64,000 bases of DNA, taken from assembly GCA_964570765.1 (NCBI GenBank), contig CAZMZF010000013.1, positions 1 through 64,000 on the forward strand, in the 5' to 3' direction. Positions 50,952 through 59,424 of this stretch are shown one piece after another. Under the pieces are notes generated by a model. It saw only the letters and a list, made by a program, of their open reading frames with translations. It did no database searches and was not told the origin of the DNA. Each line of letters begins with the position of its first letter. The stretch's first letter is position 1. The DNA is from CAZMZF01 sp964570765. GTDB lineage: Bacteria; Zixibacteria; MSB-5A5; RBG-16-43-9. Both the position numbers and the translations under genes were made by a program.

Positions 50952-51129
50952 CTTATTCTCTCTTTTTAAGCCAAAATCGATTTGTTTATATATAAATACG
51001 AAAAAGGTTACTTTGCTCTTTAATTAATAAATAATAGTAGCGACCCTGTCCTACGGTGGCTACGCCAGACGCCCAAAGGGCGGGCTGGTTCGTAGTCTCC
51101 GTTATTAGGAAAAGGGTCTTACTACGAGA

Positions 51130-51351
51130 TCAGTTTATGAGGTCTTTTTTCTTCTGCTCGAATTCTTCTTTATTTATCTCTCCTCTGGCATATCTTTTCT
51201 TCAGAATCTCTAAGGCACTTTCATCTTGAGCAGAACCTCTCGTCTCAGTTTTTCCCTGCTGAAAGAGCCATTTGACCAAAAGGACGATTACCACTATAAA
51301 TGCAATCCAGAAAATAGCCATCCCCAGCCATCCAAATCCCCACATATACAT
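51130..51351 (-). CDS. SHOCT-domain small membrane protein
   Basis: The 73-residue protein has one hydrophobic helix (about 8-30) and a C-terminal SHOCT motif, ALEILKKRYARGEINKEEFE. AAGGAGGAAAG precedes the ATG. SHOCT proteins are common beside copper ATPases and other metal-handling genes, where they are thought to aid oligomerisation or partner binding. It lies about 180 bp upstream of copA on the same strand, with a palindrome-type gap between. Confidence 0.88.
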   Translation of the reverse strand: MYMWGFGWLGMAIFWIAFIVVIVLLVKWLFQQGKTETRGSAQDESALEILKKRYARGEINKEEFEQKKKDLIN

Positions 51352-51412
51352 ACTTTCCTCCTTAGATAATTTATCTTTTATTTTTCATTATTCTTTTACT
51401 TTTCTCTCCGCT

Positions 51413-51436
51413 CGGACAGGGCATCTGCCCTGTCCG
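51413..51436. repeat. GGACAGG-family palindrome
   Basis: CGGACAGGGCA-TC-TGCCCTGTCCG, perfect. It combines the arms seen in CopA (50764) with the GGGCA core seen at 3101. Confidence 0.8.
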
Positions 51437-51484
51437 AAAATCTTTCTCCGGGCAAGGGCATAACTCCCGCCCAAGCAAAGTATT

Positions 51485-52339
51485 CTACTCTAACTGTTTC
51501 ACTAATTCTATAACAAAGTTGGCTGAATTATCTGCAGCCACTTTGAAGAAATCTCTTATCTCCATAGCCGCAGTGGCAGAGCCTGAGCCACCAGCTAAAT
51601 CGGAACAGCTCCTGACTACTAAAACCGGGACACCATTTACATTTGCCACCTGCACCACCGCCGCAGATTCCATATCCACAATTTCGGCGCCAAATTTATC
51701 CTTCAAATAGTCTCTTTTCTCCTTCTGATCGATAAATGAGTTCCCGGACACCCCTTTTCCTCCGGTTTTAATCTGGGGTATGCGTTCCTGAACTGGTTTT
51801 AACTTAAGAGTTTGACTGGCTATTTTAGCTTTTTCTAAAAGGGTATTATTCACCTCGAAAAAAAGAACTCCGGTTTCTTTTCCCAAACCGGGCAAAACCA
51901 CATATATCGAGTCAGGTAAAAATCCTTCTTTGCCATAGTAGCCATAGTCGTGCGTTGCCCAGCTCTCCGGGATTACGATATCGCCTATATGGTTGGCAGA
52001 ATCGATCCCTCCGCATATACCGGTGAAGATTATTTCTTCAGGATTATATTTGTCTATTAAAAGCTGAGTGGTCATCGCCGCATTGGTCATTCCAACCCCG
52101 GAGTTGACAATGATAACCTCTTTGCCTTCTACATTTGATCCTGTGGACAATTTGCCAACCCAAAAAATCCTCCCTTTTACAAAAAGGCTGTCTTGCAGAA
52201 TTAGTCTACTTCGTAGAAGCGCTCCTTCATTATCAAAGGCGTACATCAAGGCGATTTTACCTTTAGTTCCAGCAGATGACTGAATAAAAAAGATACAGAT
52301 AAAAAACAAAGCCGTGATAAGAATTAGTTTTCTTTTCAT
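51485..52339 (-). CDS. Exported nucleosidase/phosphorylase (MTA/SAH nucleosidase-like)
   Basis: The 284-residue protein belongs to the PNP_UDP family but carries an N-terminal signal peptide (about 1-23), which is unusual for this fold. GVGMTNAAMTTQLLID, FTGICGGID and VDMESAAVVQVAN with the substrate-binding Met-Glu, and a late VRSCSDLAGG with the conserved Asp, are present. It probably cleaves N-glycosidic bonds of extracellular nucleosides or thioadenosine compounds in the periplasm. It lies downstream of fdhD after a 206-bp gap and is probably a separate unit. Confidence 0.82.
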   Translation of the reverse strand: MKRKLILITALFFICIFFIQSSAGTKGKIALMYAFDNEGALLRSRLILQDSLFVKGRIFWVGKLSTGSNVEGKEVIIVNSGVGMTNAAMTTQLLIDKYNPEEIIFTGICGGIDSANHIGDIVIPESWATHDYGYYGKEGFLPDSIYVVLPGLGKETGVLFFEVNNTLLEKAKIASQTLKLKPVQERIPQIKTGGKGVSGNSFIDQKEKRDYLKDKFGAEIVDMESAAVVQVANVNGVPVLVVRSCSDLAGGSGSATAAMEIRDFFKVAADNSANFVIELVKQLE

Positions 52340-52503
52340 TTTTTAAAACCTCCTCTAAAGTTAATAGGTTTATTTTCAGTCTTAACTTGAATTTACCTTT
52401 CCCTCTCCCTGCGGAAGAGGGAAAGTGTGAGATTATGACAAAATATTTTTCTATTTACTTGGCAATCCAGAAAAAATTGTACTAAAATTAACTAAGGGTA
52501 AAG

Positions 52504-52540
52504 GATTGCTTCGTCTCGCCTTCGGTGGACTCGCAATGAC
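52504..52540. repeat. Half copy of the MITE-like element
   Basis: GATTGCTTCGTC...CTCGCAATGAC, matching the right half of the element at 48194-48286, just after the end of fdhD. The sequence between it and 52340 holds only a CCCTCTCC...GAGGGA remnant. Confidence 0.7.
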
Positions 52541-52545
52541 AGTGC

Positions 52546-53340
52546 TTATGTAACTACCCTCATCGGGTAGGTATAGATATTCATTCTTTTCCCTCTGGCA
52601 AAACCGATTACTGTAATTCCTAACCTTTGGGCTAACTCCAAGGCTAAACTGGTAGGGGCGGAACGGGAGATGATTAGATTAATTTTCGCTCTCCCGGCTT
52701 TTAACAATATATCAGAAGAGACCCTGCCACTGGAGATCAATAATTTATCCTGCAAGGGGATATTTTCGATTAAGCTTTCTCCTAAGATTTTATCCACCGC
52801 ATTATGTCTTCCGATATCCTCTTTGAAAAGCAAAATTTTCTCTTTATCCGCTAAGGCAGCACTATGGGTTCCGCCAGTTGACTTGAAAACTGAGGATTTA
52901 ACCTCAAACTCATTCATGAGTTTTATTATTTCATTTGCACTTATAGTAAATTCCAGGTTTATCAAAATATCTTCTAAGAAGTTCAAATCCCCGATCTTCT
53001 GAAAGCTTTTTCTTTTCCCGCAGCCAGAGGTAAAGGTTTCATCTTGCAGAAAATATTTTGGAAGTTTATGTTTTTTTTGAGTAAAGATTTTAACCTGGTC
53101 TTTTATTGCATCGAAAACGATTTTCTTCACCTCATCTTTCCTCTTAATTAGACCTTCGGAGAATAAAAACCCTAAACCCAGATAGTCTTGATCCTGAGGA
53201 GTACACATCAGGGTGGTAATCTTCTGTCTATTTATGTAAATGGTAAGTGGTCTTTCCTCAACCACTTCATCCTGAAGGGGCTTTCTTACCCCCTCTGCGA
53301 TTTTTATGATATTATAAATCTTAGTTTTCTGGGTTTTCAC
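52546..53340 (-). CDS. fdhD: Formate dehydrogenase accessory sulfurtransferase FdhD
   Basis: FdhD transfers sulfur from IscS to the molybdenum cofactor of formate dehydrogenase, which is required for activity. The STGGTHSAAL and FKEDIGRHNAVDKILG motifs and SSGRVSSDILLKAG are intact. The active-site region reads TSGCGKR, keeping the first Cys of the E. coli CxxC pair while the second is replaced, as in several other bacterial homologues. It begins with GTG five bases after mobA. It is the last gene of the formate island. Confidence 0.95.
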   Translation of the reverse strand: MKTQKTKIYNIIKIAEGVRKPLQDEVVEERPLTIYINRQKITTLMCTPQDQDYLGLGFLFSEGLIKRKDEVKKIVFDAIKDQVKIFTQKKHKLPKYFLQDETFTSGCGKRKSFQKIGDLNFLEDILINLEFTISANEIIKLMNEFEVKSSVFKSTGGTHSAALADKEKILLFKEDIGRHNAVDKILGESLIENIPLQDKLLISSGRVSSDILLKAGRAKINLIISRSAPTSLALELAQRLGITVIGFARGKRMNIYTYPMRVVT

Positions 53341-53344
53341 TTTT

Positions 53345-53953
53345 CTAATTATTAATTTTATTTAAGAGTGAGAATAATCCTTTCGCTTTCTCCAGGTCCT
53401 CTTCGGTATTTATATTGAAAAAGCTCAGATGTTGCGGGTCAAATTGCTCTATCTCTTTTAAGTTGATTTTCAATACCTGCAGGTTTTCCGGGATGTCCTG
53501 AAGTTTAAGGTTTCCTTCTACCAGATGGAAGAAGATAGCCGGAATAGAACTTTTCGAGTATCGGGCAAAAAGGGGCTCTAATCTCCCCTCGATCTCCGGA
53601 ATTACCAGCTCATAATCTTCGGGCTGCTGGATTATATGTTTAATCAGCTCTAAACTGGGGAAAGGCATATCGCAGGCTAAAACGAAATTCATTTCGCTTT
53701 TGGAAAAACAGAGGCCGGAAAATATCCCGCTTAAAGGACCCTTATCTTTGAAAAGGTCCTCCACTACTCTGGTTTCAAATTTCAAGTAAGGAGAAGGGTT
53801 ATTGGTTACGATTATGATTTCTGGAAAAATCTTTCTGAAAAGATTCAGGGTATTCTCGATAAGCGATAACTCAGGTTTAAGTTGGATAAAAGCTTTTTCG
53901 GTCCCTATTCTTTTGTTTTTCCCTCCAGCTAAGATTATCCCGGTAGTTTTCAT
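53345..53953 (-). CDS. mobA: Molybdenum cofactor guanylyltransferase MobA
   Basis: MobA attaches GMP to molybdopterin to give the guanine dinucleotide cofactor used by formate dehydrogenases. The N-terminal ILAGGKNKRIGTEKAF motif and the ACDMPFPS metal motif are present; 202 residues is normal. Its ATG directly follows the stop codon of the TonB receptor gene, so translation is coupled. Together with mobB and fdhD it supplies maturation for the FDH encoded upstream. Confidence 0.93.
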   Translation of the reverse strand: MKTTGIILAGGKNKRIGTEKAFIQLKPELSLIENTLNLFRKIFPEIIIVTNNPSPYLKFETRVVEDLFKDKGPLSGIFSGLCFSKSEMNFVLACDMPFPSLELIKHIIQQPEDYELVIPEIEGRLEPLFARYSKSSIPAIFFHLVEGNLKLQDIPENLQVLKINLKEIEQFDPQHLSFFNINTEEDLEKAKGLFSLLNKINN

Positions 53954-55957
53954 TTAAAACTCGACTTCCATCCCCCCGTAAAAAGTCCTTCCCGGCATAG
54001 GTAATCCATATTCGGTCTGATAATTTTTATCTGTGATATTTTTTACTTCAAAAGTCAGAACAAAATTTTTCCAGAAAGACTGGTTAATTTTCCCATCTAT
54101 AAGCGTATAATCCGGTAACTTATGGTCGTATCCTGCATCATCTAAATACACTCTATTGGCAATATAGTTCATACTTAAACTTAAGGATAATCCAAAATGA
54201 AAATCATAATCACCCTGTAACCTTAATTTATGTTCTGGACGATACTCCAATTTATCGCTAACTCTATCCTTTGAAAAGTCTTCAGCCTTTAAATAGGAAT
54301 AACCTACGGAAACTGTTGAATTTTCAACTGGTTTTAAGGTAGTTGAAAGCTCAGCTCCAGACAAACGAGCCTTTCCTACGTTATTCATCTGGGATGTATC
54401 AGGAGTCACCAGTTTATTGACTATCATATTCGTTACCTCGTTATCGAAAAAGACCAGCTCAGATTTTCCCCACGTAGCAAAAGAAAATCTTGTCCCGAGC
54501 TCGAAATTAAATGCGGTTTCCTCTTTCAAGTTCGGATTGGGAATGTTGCGACCGGCATATCCGGAGTACAGCTCCTTTAAAGTTGGGAATCTGGTCCTAT
54601 GGCCTGCGGATCCGAATATTTCAAATTCAGTTGAGAAACCATACGAAGCTCCGAGCCTCCCATCCAGGGTGGTTATGTCGTTCCGCAATGGCTGTTTGTA
54701 AGCATAAACCGGATGAACTATGCTTAAATTCAGACCGGAGGAAAAGGAAAATCCACCCTCAGTTTTAAGCTCATATTCTGCACCCATAGTATAGGTGTCC
54801 ATTTTATAGGTTTCCCATTCTTTTCCTCGATTAGGCTGTTCTCTATGCACATCTTTTTTATAGTTCACCCCGAAGGTTATCTCATTTAAATCAGTGAGTC
54901 TGTTGGTCAGAAAAATATTTGAGCCAAGGGAGTAATCATCGTAGGTGGAATGGTATGCCCTTTTCGATTTTTGCGTAGTGTAAGTAGCATCATCATAAGA
55001 ATCCAGGACATTGTCATATTTATCAAAAAATATGATGGTTTTCAAAAAAGTCGATTTCTCGATTCTTTGCAGAGAAGACATATTTAGAACCCATTTCCGC
55101 CAGGTGGGGAATTTCCAGTGGCGTGGCTTTGGTCCAAAGATATCAGGCGGAACCCCTTTTTCATTATCTATCAGTGAAAATGAAAGAGCGGTTTGATGAG
55201 CTTGATTGGGCTGGAAAGTGATTTTCGCAAAATAATCTGTCTTTTTAAAATAACTATTCTCCCTTTTATCCCCGTTCTCGATTGCAGTTGAGTTGAAATC
55301 CTCTGATAAAGGGAAATAGTTTTGCCTCTGGTGCCCAGCGCTTAAAAGAAATCCAAACTGTTTATATGAAAAGCTCTGCTGAAAAGAATACTCTTTCATC
55401 TCTCCGCTTCCCCAGAAAAGTCTCAATCTTGAATTTCTTTTATCCGGGACTGAAGTTAAAATATTTATTGAGCCTCCTAAGGAGTTAGGTCCATAAAGAA
55501 CTGAGGAATTACCGGGCGTAACCGTGATTTTTCCTATGGCATTAACCGGGATTTGGCCTAAATCTACCAGTCCATCATAAGGAGCATAGATCGGAACGCC
55601 ATCTAACATCACAGAAAGCTGTCTCTGGTCTATCCCTCGAAGCTGGATCTGCATATCATTCTTTGACCCTATGCTCACATAAGACCCTAAAGTCAGCTCA
55701 ACTGCCTGAGCTACATTTAGAACCCCCTCTTTTCGAATCCTTTCGAAATTAAACTCTCTTAAGGCACTGGAAGCCACAGTTGCACCTTTCTGTGCAGTAA
55801 CCACCACCTCCCCTAAATTGTAAACCCGTAGGGTATCAGTAGAAGAAGGACTCTCTGCAAAAGCAGGGGTAAAGTTCACTGCTAAAAGGTAAGAAACCAG
55901 AAAGCCAAATAATAGGCATTTGTCCAGACGTAAAGCGGGCAAGTTCCTTTTAATCAA
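53954..55957 (-). CDS. TonB-dependent outer membrane receptor
   Basis: The 667-residue protein has a signal peptide (about 1-34), a TonB box region (about 45-55), a plug domain (about 60-170; VQLRGIDQ-like IQLRGIDQRQLSVMLDGVPI and GPNSLGGSINI) and a 22-strand barrel ending in the expected terminal Phe (GGMEVEF). It imports a large or scarce ligand across the outer membrane using TonB energy. It overlaps mobB by 8 bp and abuts mobA, so it is transcribed with Mo-cofactor genes. A molybdenum, tungsten or other cofactor-related ligand is suggested by context only; general barrel similarity is to BtuB/FecA-like receptors. Confidence 0.9.
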   Translation of the reverse strand: MIKRNLPALRLDKCLLFGFLVSYLLAVNFTPAFAESPSSTDTLRVYNLGEVVVTAQKGATVASSALREFNFERIRKEGVLNVAQAVELTLGSYVSIGSKNDMQIQLRGIDQRQLSVMLDGVPIYAPYDGLVDLGQIPVNAIGKITVTPGNSSVLYGPNSLGGSINILTSVPDKRNSRLRLFWGSGEMKEYSFQQSFSYKQFGFLLSAGHQRQNYFPLSEDFNSTAIENGDKRENSYFKKTDYFAKITFQPNQAHQTALSFSLIDNEKGVPPDIFGPKPRHWKFPTWRKWVLNMSSLQRIEKSTFLKTIIFFDKYDNVLDSYDDATYTTQKSKRAYHSTYDDYSLGSNIFLTNRLTDLNEITFGVNYKKDVHREQPNRGKEWETYKMDTYTMGAEYELKTEGGFSFSSGLNLSIVHPVYAYKQPLRNDITTLDGRLGASYGFSTEFEIFGSAGHRTRFPTLKELYSGYAGRNIPNPNLKEETAFNFELGTRFSFATWGKSELVFFDNEVTNMIVNKLVTPDTSQMNNVGKARLSGAELSTTLKPVENSTVSVGYSYLKAEDFSKDRVSDKLEYRPEHKLRLQGDYDFHFGLSLSLSMNYIANRVYLDDAGYDHKLPDYTLIDGKINQSFWKNFVLTFEVKNITDKNYQTEYGLPMPGRTFYGGMEVEF

Positions 55958-56450
55958 TTTTATCCTCCTTTAATTTATTTTCCAGAAAGTCAACCAATGG
56001 TTCTATTTGCTCTAAAGAGAAAACTGGAATAGGTAAATCTATCTTGTTAGCACATACCACTGCAATTAAATTATCCTTTTCACCACACAGTGGTTCTTTG
56101 TCCTGGGATGAATCTAAAATCTCAAGTTTGGGATAAGATGAGTTTTTGAAACCTTCTCCGATGATTAAATCATATCCTTGAAAAAAAAGTTTAAAAAGCT
56201 CATCCGGCTCTTTTTTTCTCAAATCAAATGAAAAAAGGGCTATACTATTAGGGGATAAAACTAAGGTCGTCCCGGCACCTGCTTGCGTATGCCTGAAAGA
56301 GTCTTTTCCCGGAGTATCGAACTGGTGGTCCATAGTGGTATATTTTATAGTTCCCACTTTGTAACCTCTTTTCTTAAACTCCGGGACCAGCTTTTCGACC
56401 AGAGTGGTCTTCCCCCTTTTTTTTCTTCCCACAACCAACAGGATGTGCAT
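55950..56450 (-). CDS. mobB: Molybdopterin-guanine dinucleotide biosynthesis protein MobB
   Basis: MobB is a GTP-binding P-loop protein that assists MobA. The N-terminal Walker A reads VGRKKRGKTTLVEKL, and the DHQFDTPGKDSFRHTQAGA segment is family-specific. Length 166 residues is normal. It overlaps the TonB receptor start by 8 bp. No strong ribosome binding site is seen; a perfect palindrome lies immediately upstream. Confidence 0.92.
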   Translation of the reverse strand: MHILLVVGRKKRGKTTLVEKLVPEFKKRGYKVGTIKYTTMDHQFDTPGKDSFRHTQAGAGTTLVLSPNSIALFSFDLRKKEPDELFKLFFQGYDLIIGEGFKNSSYPKLEILDSSQDKEPLCGEKDNLIAVVCANKIDLPIPVFSLEQIEPLVDFLENKLKEDKID

Positions 56451-56463
56451 ATAGTTCCAAAAT

Positions 56464-56491
56464 GTAGAGACGCATAGCTATGCGTCTCTAC
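56464..56491. repeat. 28-bp perfect palindrome upstream of mobB
   Basis: Arms GTAGAGACGCATAG and CTATGCGTCTCTAC with no loop. It is related to the unit at 35481-35499 and is the cleanest palindrome in the window. It lies inside the formate operon. Confidence 0.85.
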
Positions 56492-56501
56492 TATATTATG
56501 A

Positions 56502-56663
56502 TTATCGAGAGATTTTAATCTCTATCTTCTCCGGCTCGTCTTCCAATTTCAAGGATGAAACCATTTCCCAGATGGTGTTACCCACAATGTTATTAGCAAA
56601 AGGGTTCAAAGAGACCTCTTTGCTATTTACTTTTAGTTCAACTTTTTTAAGCAGTCTATCCAT
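56502..56663 (-). CDS. Small conserved-looking protein, 53 residues
   Basis: ATG at 56663 is preceded by GGAG eight bases upstream and opens a 53-codon frame ending with TAA at 56502. The product begins MDRLLKKVELKVNSKEVSL, contains NPFANNIVGNTIWEMVSSL and ends KIEIKISR. It reads as a compact alpha/beta protein with amphipathic strands at both ends and a central helix, is not repeat-derived and lies in the operon between the membrane protein and mobB with small gaps. I do not recognise a family. Context suggests a role in formate dehydrogenase assembly or cofactor binding. Confidence 0.7.
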   Translation of the reverse strand: MDRLLKKVELKVNSKEVSLNPFANNIVGNTIWEMVSSLKLEDEPEKIEIKISR

Positions 56664-56737
56664 CTGCTCTTCTCCATTTTAAAAAAGGATATGGTTTTAG
56701 AAAACCCATACCCTTTTTATTATAAAGATTCTAATTT

Positions 56738-57379
56738 TTAACGATAAAGCATAAACCCTGAAACCCAGCAACCCAATGAAACCACCAGAGTTGCTACTCC
56801 ATAAGTTTTTGCTTTAATTACCTGCCACTGGTTAAAAGCTGGGGTAAGATACTTTCCCAGTATAAAACCTAAATTGACGAAAAAGAAACATAAAACCGCT
56901 GCATAGGTGCCTTCCATAAAGGTATAGCTGAGAACTTTAGGAAACCCTGGTTCCGCCCAGTAAGGGTTCAAGACTATGTAAGCCTGGAGAGTTGCAAAAA
57001 CAAAATAATTCAGATACATTGATAAGATACCTACAAAGCCCAGGGAAAACCATCTCGAAACCTTCAATGACTGAGCATAGGAGAAAGCAACTTCTAAGAC
57101 CAGACCTTGAACTATAACCGCTTCTACCTGACACATAAATATCTGAGGAAGGGTCAAAAACTTAAACCCTGCCGCAAAAAGTCCGATTAAGAAAGTTGTG
57201 CCCATTCGGGGGAAGATTACTCTTGCCATGCCCAGAATCAGGATACCGGTGGCAGCTAAAATCGGGGATTTGGGAGAGAAGCTCAGGGAATCCATTAATC
57301 TGATTCCGAAAGCCTCTAACCCGCCCCATAAAGAGCCGAAAAGAATTATTCCCAAAAGCAGTTTCTTTTTATCATTCAT
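56738..57379 (-). CDS. Polytopic membrane protein of unknown function
   Basis: The 213-residue protein has five to six hydrophobic helices (about 7-25, 37-57, 60-90, 97-115, 120-140, 150-170, 190-210). The ATG at 57379 has GGAG eight bases upstream and is preferred over the GTG at 57388. The opening LWGGLEAFGIRL and the pattern of Gly-rich helices recall ECF-transporter S components in general form, but no specific match can be claimed. It contains no histidine, so it cannot be a b-type cytochrome subunit of the dehydrogenase. It follows the porin gene in the formate operon. Confidence 0.7.
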   Translation of the reverse strand: MNDKKKLLLGIILFGSLWGGLEAFGIRLMDSLSFSPKSPILAATGILILGMARVIFPRMGTTFLIGLFAAGFKFLTLPQIFMCQVEAVIVQGLVLEVAFSYAQSLKVSRWFSLGFVGILSMYLNYFVFATLQAYIVLNPYWAEPGFPKVLSYTFMEGTYAAVLCFFFVNLGFILGKYLTPAFNQWQVIKAKTYGVATLVVSLGCWVSGFMLYR

Positions 57380-57394
57380 CCATATCACTCCTTT

Positions 57395-58606
57395 TTAGAA
57401 ATCGAATTTACAGGCAAAGCTTATGCTGTTATTATCCGCATCCTTCTCCACAGTTGTGCTTGTTTTGTAGGTAGTCTTAATATTATTGAACTCCAAGCCA
57501 AAGGAGACCTTATCAAAAGGAGCATACATAATGGTAGCGAAGATGGTCATATTTTTCCATAAGGGTAGAGAGATGGGGAAGCGCTTATCGGACAATAAGG
57601 ATGATACGTCCGCTTCATCCAAAAACTCTAATCCCACTCCACCACCAAAGGAAAACTTAGAATCCTTAGGTTTCACGAAGATCTCACCCCATCCTCCGTA
57701 AGTTTTCACCCCTTCATATTTGTATTGGTTGCGGGCTACAGAATCTGACATTAAATAGGCGTTGCTGAAAAGCATGGTGAGGTTTTCACCCAGGTAGGCT
57801 TCACCGGAGATGATTACAATATCATATTTGAATTTTGCATCGCCGGCAAAAGCCATGGTGTTGGTCTTATCATCTGAGATGGTAGTATCATTTTTTGCAG
57901 TTCTGAAATCTTCCTGTCCAAAATGGAATGATGCACCGATTGTAGCTAAGGTTCCAAAATTAGCCGCAACTCTTGCCTGAACAAATGGGAGATTAGCCAA
58001 TTCACCAGCGCCGAACTCGTCGGTCTGGTTTACTGTAAGAGTAATATCCGCACCAAAGGGTCTTAACAAAGCTCCCTGGAAAAGAAGGCTATTTTTGTCA
58101 TCCAGTTTAGCTTTGTATTCAATACGAACTTGCGGGAACCTGTTCCAGAGGTTACCACAGGAGGAGAATTCTGGAATAGCCACATGCATCATAGAAGTAG
58201 GGCTTAAAGGAGCAAAAATGGTCCAGTCCTGTCCAAAAAGAAGTGACAGGTCTTTCTTCTGTAGTTTGAAGAAGGCTAACCTCAGGCGAGGAGCGGATTG
58301 AGTTACTCCTCCATTGGCGGCACTCCCTTTGAGACCGAAGAAATCCATCTCAAAATTGCCGTTCATCTTCCAATCATTCTGTTCATAAGAGAGCTTGAAC
58401 CCGAATCTAGTCTGACGAGGGGTTATAAGAAAACTGGATACTGTATCTGTCAAAGCGGTCTTGACTGGCACATCTGCTTTTATGGCATCGTTGTAATTAG
58501 CATTTACTAAGATGAAGCCATAGGGCTTGATCTCGACATCACCTGCATAGACCACGCAAAAAGATAAAGTAAAAATCACCAGGGTCAAAAGTAATAACTT
58601 CTTCAT
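57395..58606 (-). CDS. Outer membrane porin, DcaP-like
   Basis: The 403-residue protein has a signal peptide (about 1-21) and then alternating hydrophobic/polar beta-strand phrasing throughout, ending in Phe (SFACKFDF) as outer membrane barrels do. Conserved elements such as PYGFILVNANYN, TPRQTRFGFKL, GQDWTIFAPLSPTSM and WNRFPQVRIEY match trimeric DcaP-like porins that pass small organic acids. Its ATG overlaps the fdnH stop codon (ATGA), so it is co-translated with the dehydrogenase beta subunit. A role in passing formate into the periplasm is the simplest reading but is inference. Confidence 0.8.
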   Translation of the reverse strand: MKKLLLLTLVIFTLSFCVVYAGDVEIKPYGFILVNANYNDAIKADVPVKTALTDTVSSFLITPRQTRFGFKLSYEQNDWKMNGNFEMDFFGLKGSAANGGVTQSAPRLRLAFFKLQKKDLSLLFGQDWTIFAPLSPTSMMHVAIPEFSSCGNLWNRFPQVRIEYKAKLDDKNSLLFQGALLRPFGADITLTVNQTDEFGAGELANLPFVQARVAANFGTLATIGASFHFGQEDFRTAKNDTTISDDKTNTMAFAGDAKFKYDIVIISGEAYLGENLTMLFSNAYLMSDSVARNQYKYEGVKTYGGWGEIFVKPKDSKFSFGGGVGLEFLDEADVSSLLSDKRFPISLPLWKNMTIFATIMYAPFDKVSFGLEFNNIKTTYKTSTTVEKDADNNSISFACKFDF

Positions 58607-59421
58607 ACTTTTTTCTCCTCCTCTACTTTAACTTTGTTTTTTTCTTTTACCTCTTTAACCTTGGATAAAACCATACCGATTAAAGCTGCGGTTAAGGTTA
58701 ATTTCCCGAACGGCTTCAAAAGTTCATGGAACAATCCCAGTTCCTCTGAAACTTTTGGAATTTTTATAAGATCCGGATAAAAATCTATCGGCTCAGGTAG
58801 AACGTAGATTTTATGCGTTCCAGTTCCGAGCTCTTTTTCTCCATAGACCTGGGGAGTTCTCCCTTTCCCCTCCAGACGTTTCACTGCCTGATGAGCTAAC
58901 TCTTTAATCTTGTCGTAGTCCCCGAAGGTCAGGGCACCGGTGGAACAGGCTTTAGCACAGGCAGGTGATAAACCATTTGTAACCCGGTCAACACAGAAAG
59001 TACATTTGGTAGATTTACCGATCTCGTCATTTATCTGTGGAGTATTCCAGGGGCAGTATTCATGACAGGCTCCGCAACCGATGCATAACTCCTGATTGAC
59101 ATAAACGATTCCATATTCTTTCAGATGAGTCATTGCCTTTACCGGGGTCACCGGACAAGCCTTGACACAGGCAGGGTCAACGCAATGCAAACAACGCTGA
59201 ACTCTAAAAAGCCACTTCAGTTTTTTATCCTTGTTCACCTCATAAAATTTAACCAGGGTATAAGTTTTGGGAGAAAGACCAATCGGATTTTGATACCCGC
59301 CTGTGGCCGCAAAGAAAGTGGTTTTCTCTGCAGGTAGCTCATTCCATTGCTTACAGGCTACCTGACAGGCACGGCAAGCCATACATTTCTCCATATCGAA
59401 GAGTATCCCTTTTTCTGCCAT
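58603..59421 (-). CDS. fdnH: Formate dehydrogenase iron-sulfur (beta) subunit
   Basis: The 272-residue subunit passes electrons from the catalytic subunit through four [4Fe-4S] clusters. The Cys groups are MACRACQVACK (13-23), CLHCVDPACVKACP, CIGCGACHEYCP and CTFCVDRV...CAKACS. A hydrophobic stretch near the C-terminus (LTLTAALIGMVLSKV) is the likely membrane anchor seen in FdnH-type proteins, followed by a Lys/Glu tail. The start lies three bases after fdnG ends, and AAGGAGGTG falls within the fdnG C-terminus. Confidence 0.95.
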   Translation of the reverse strand: MAEKGILFDMEKCMACRACQVACKQWNELPAEKTTFFAATGGYQNPIGLSPKTYTLVKFYEVNKDKKLKWLFRVQRCLHCVDPACVKACPVTPVKAMTHLKEYGIVYVNQELCIGCGACHEYCPWNTPQINDEIGKSTKCTFCVDRVTNGLSPACAKACSTGALTFGDYDKIKELAHQAVKRLEGKGRTPQVYGEKELGTGTHKIYVLPEPIDFYPDLIKIPKVSEELGLFHELLKPFGKLTLTAALIGMVLSKVKEVKEKNKVKVEEEKKV

Positions 59422-59424
59422 TTT

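Noticed and set aside
3019..56491. CRISPR array
   Set aside because: The repeats are dispersed, differ in length and are palindromes with no regular spacers; no cas gene is present.
56738..57379. Formate dehydrogenase gamma (cytochrome b) subunit
   Set aside because: The protein is polytopic but has no histidine to ligate heme b.
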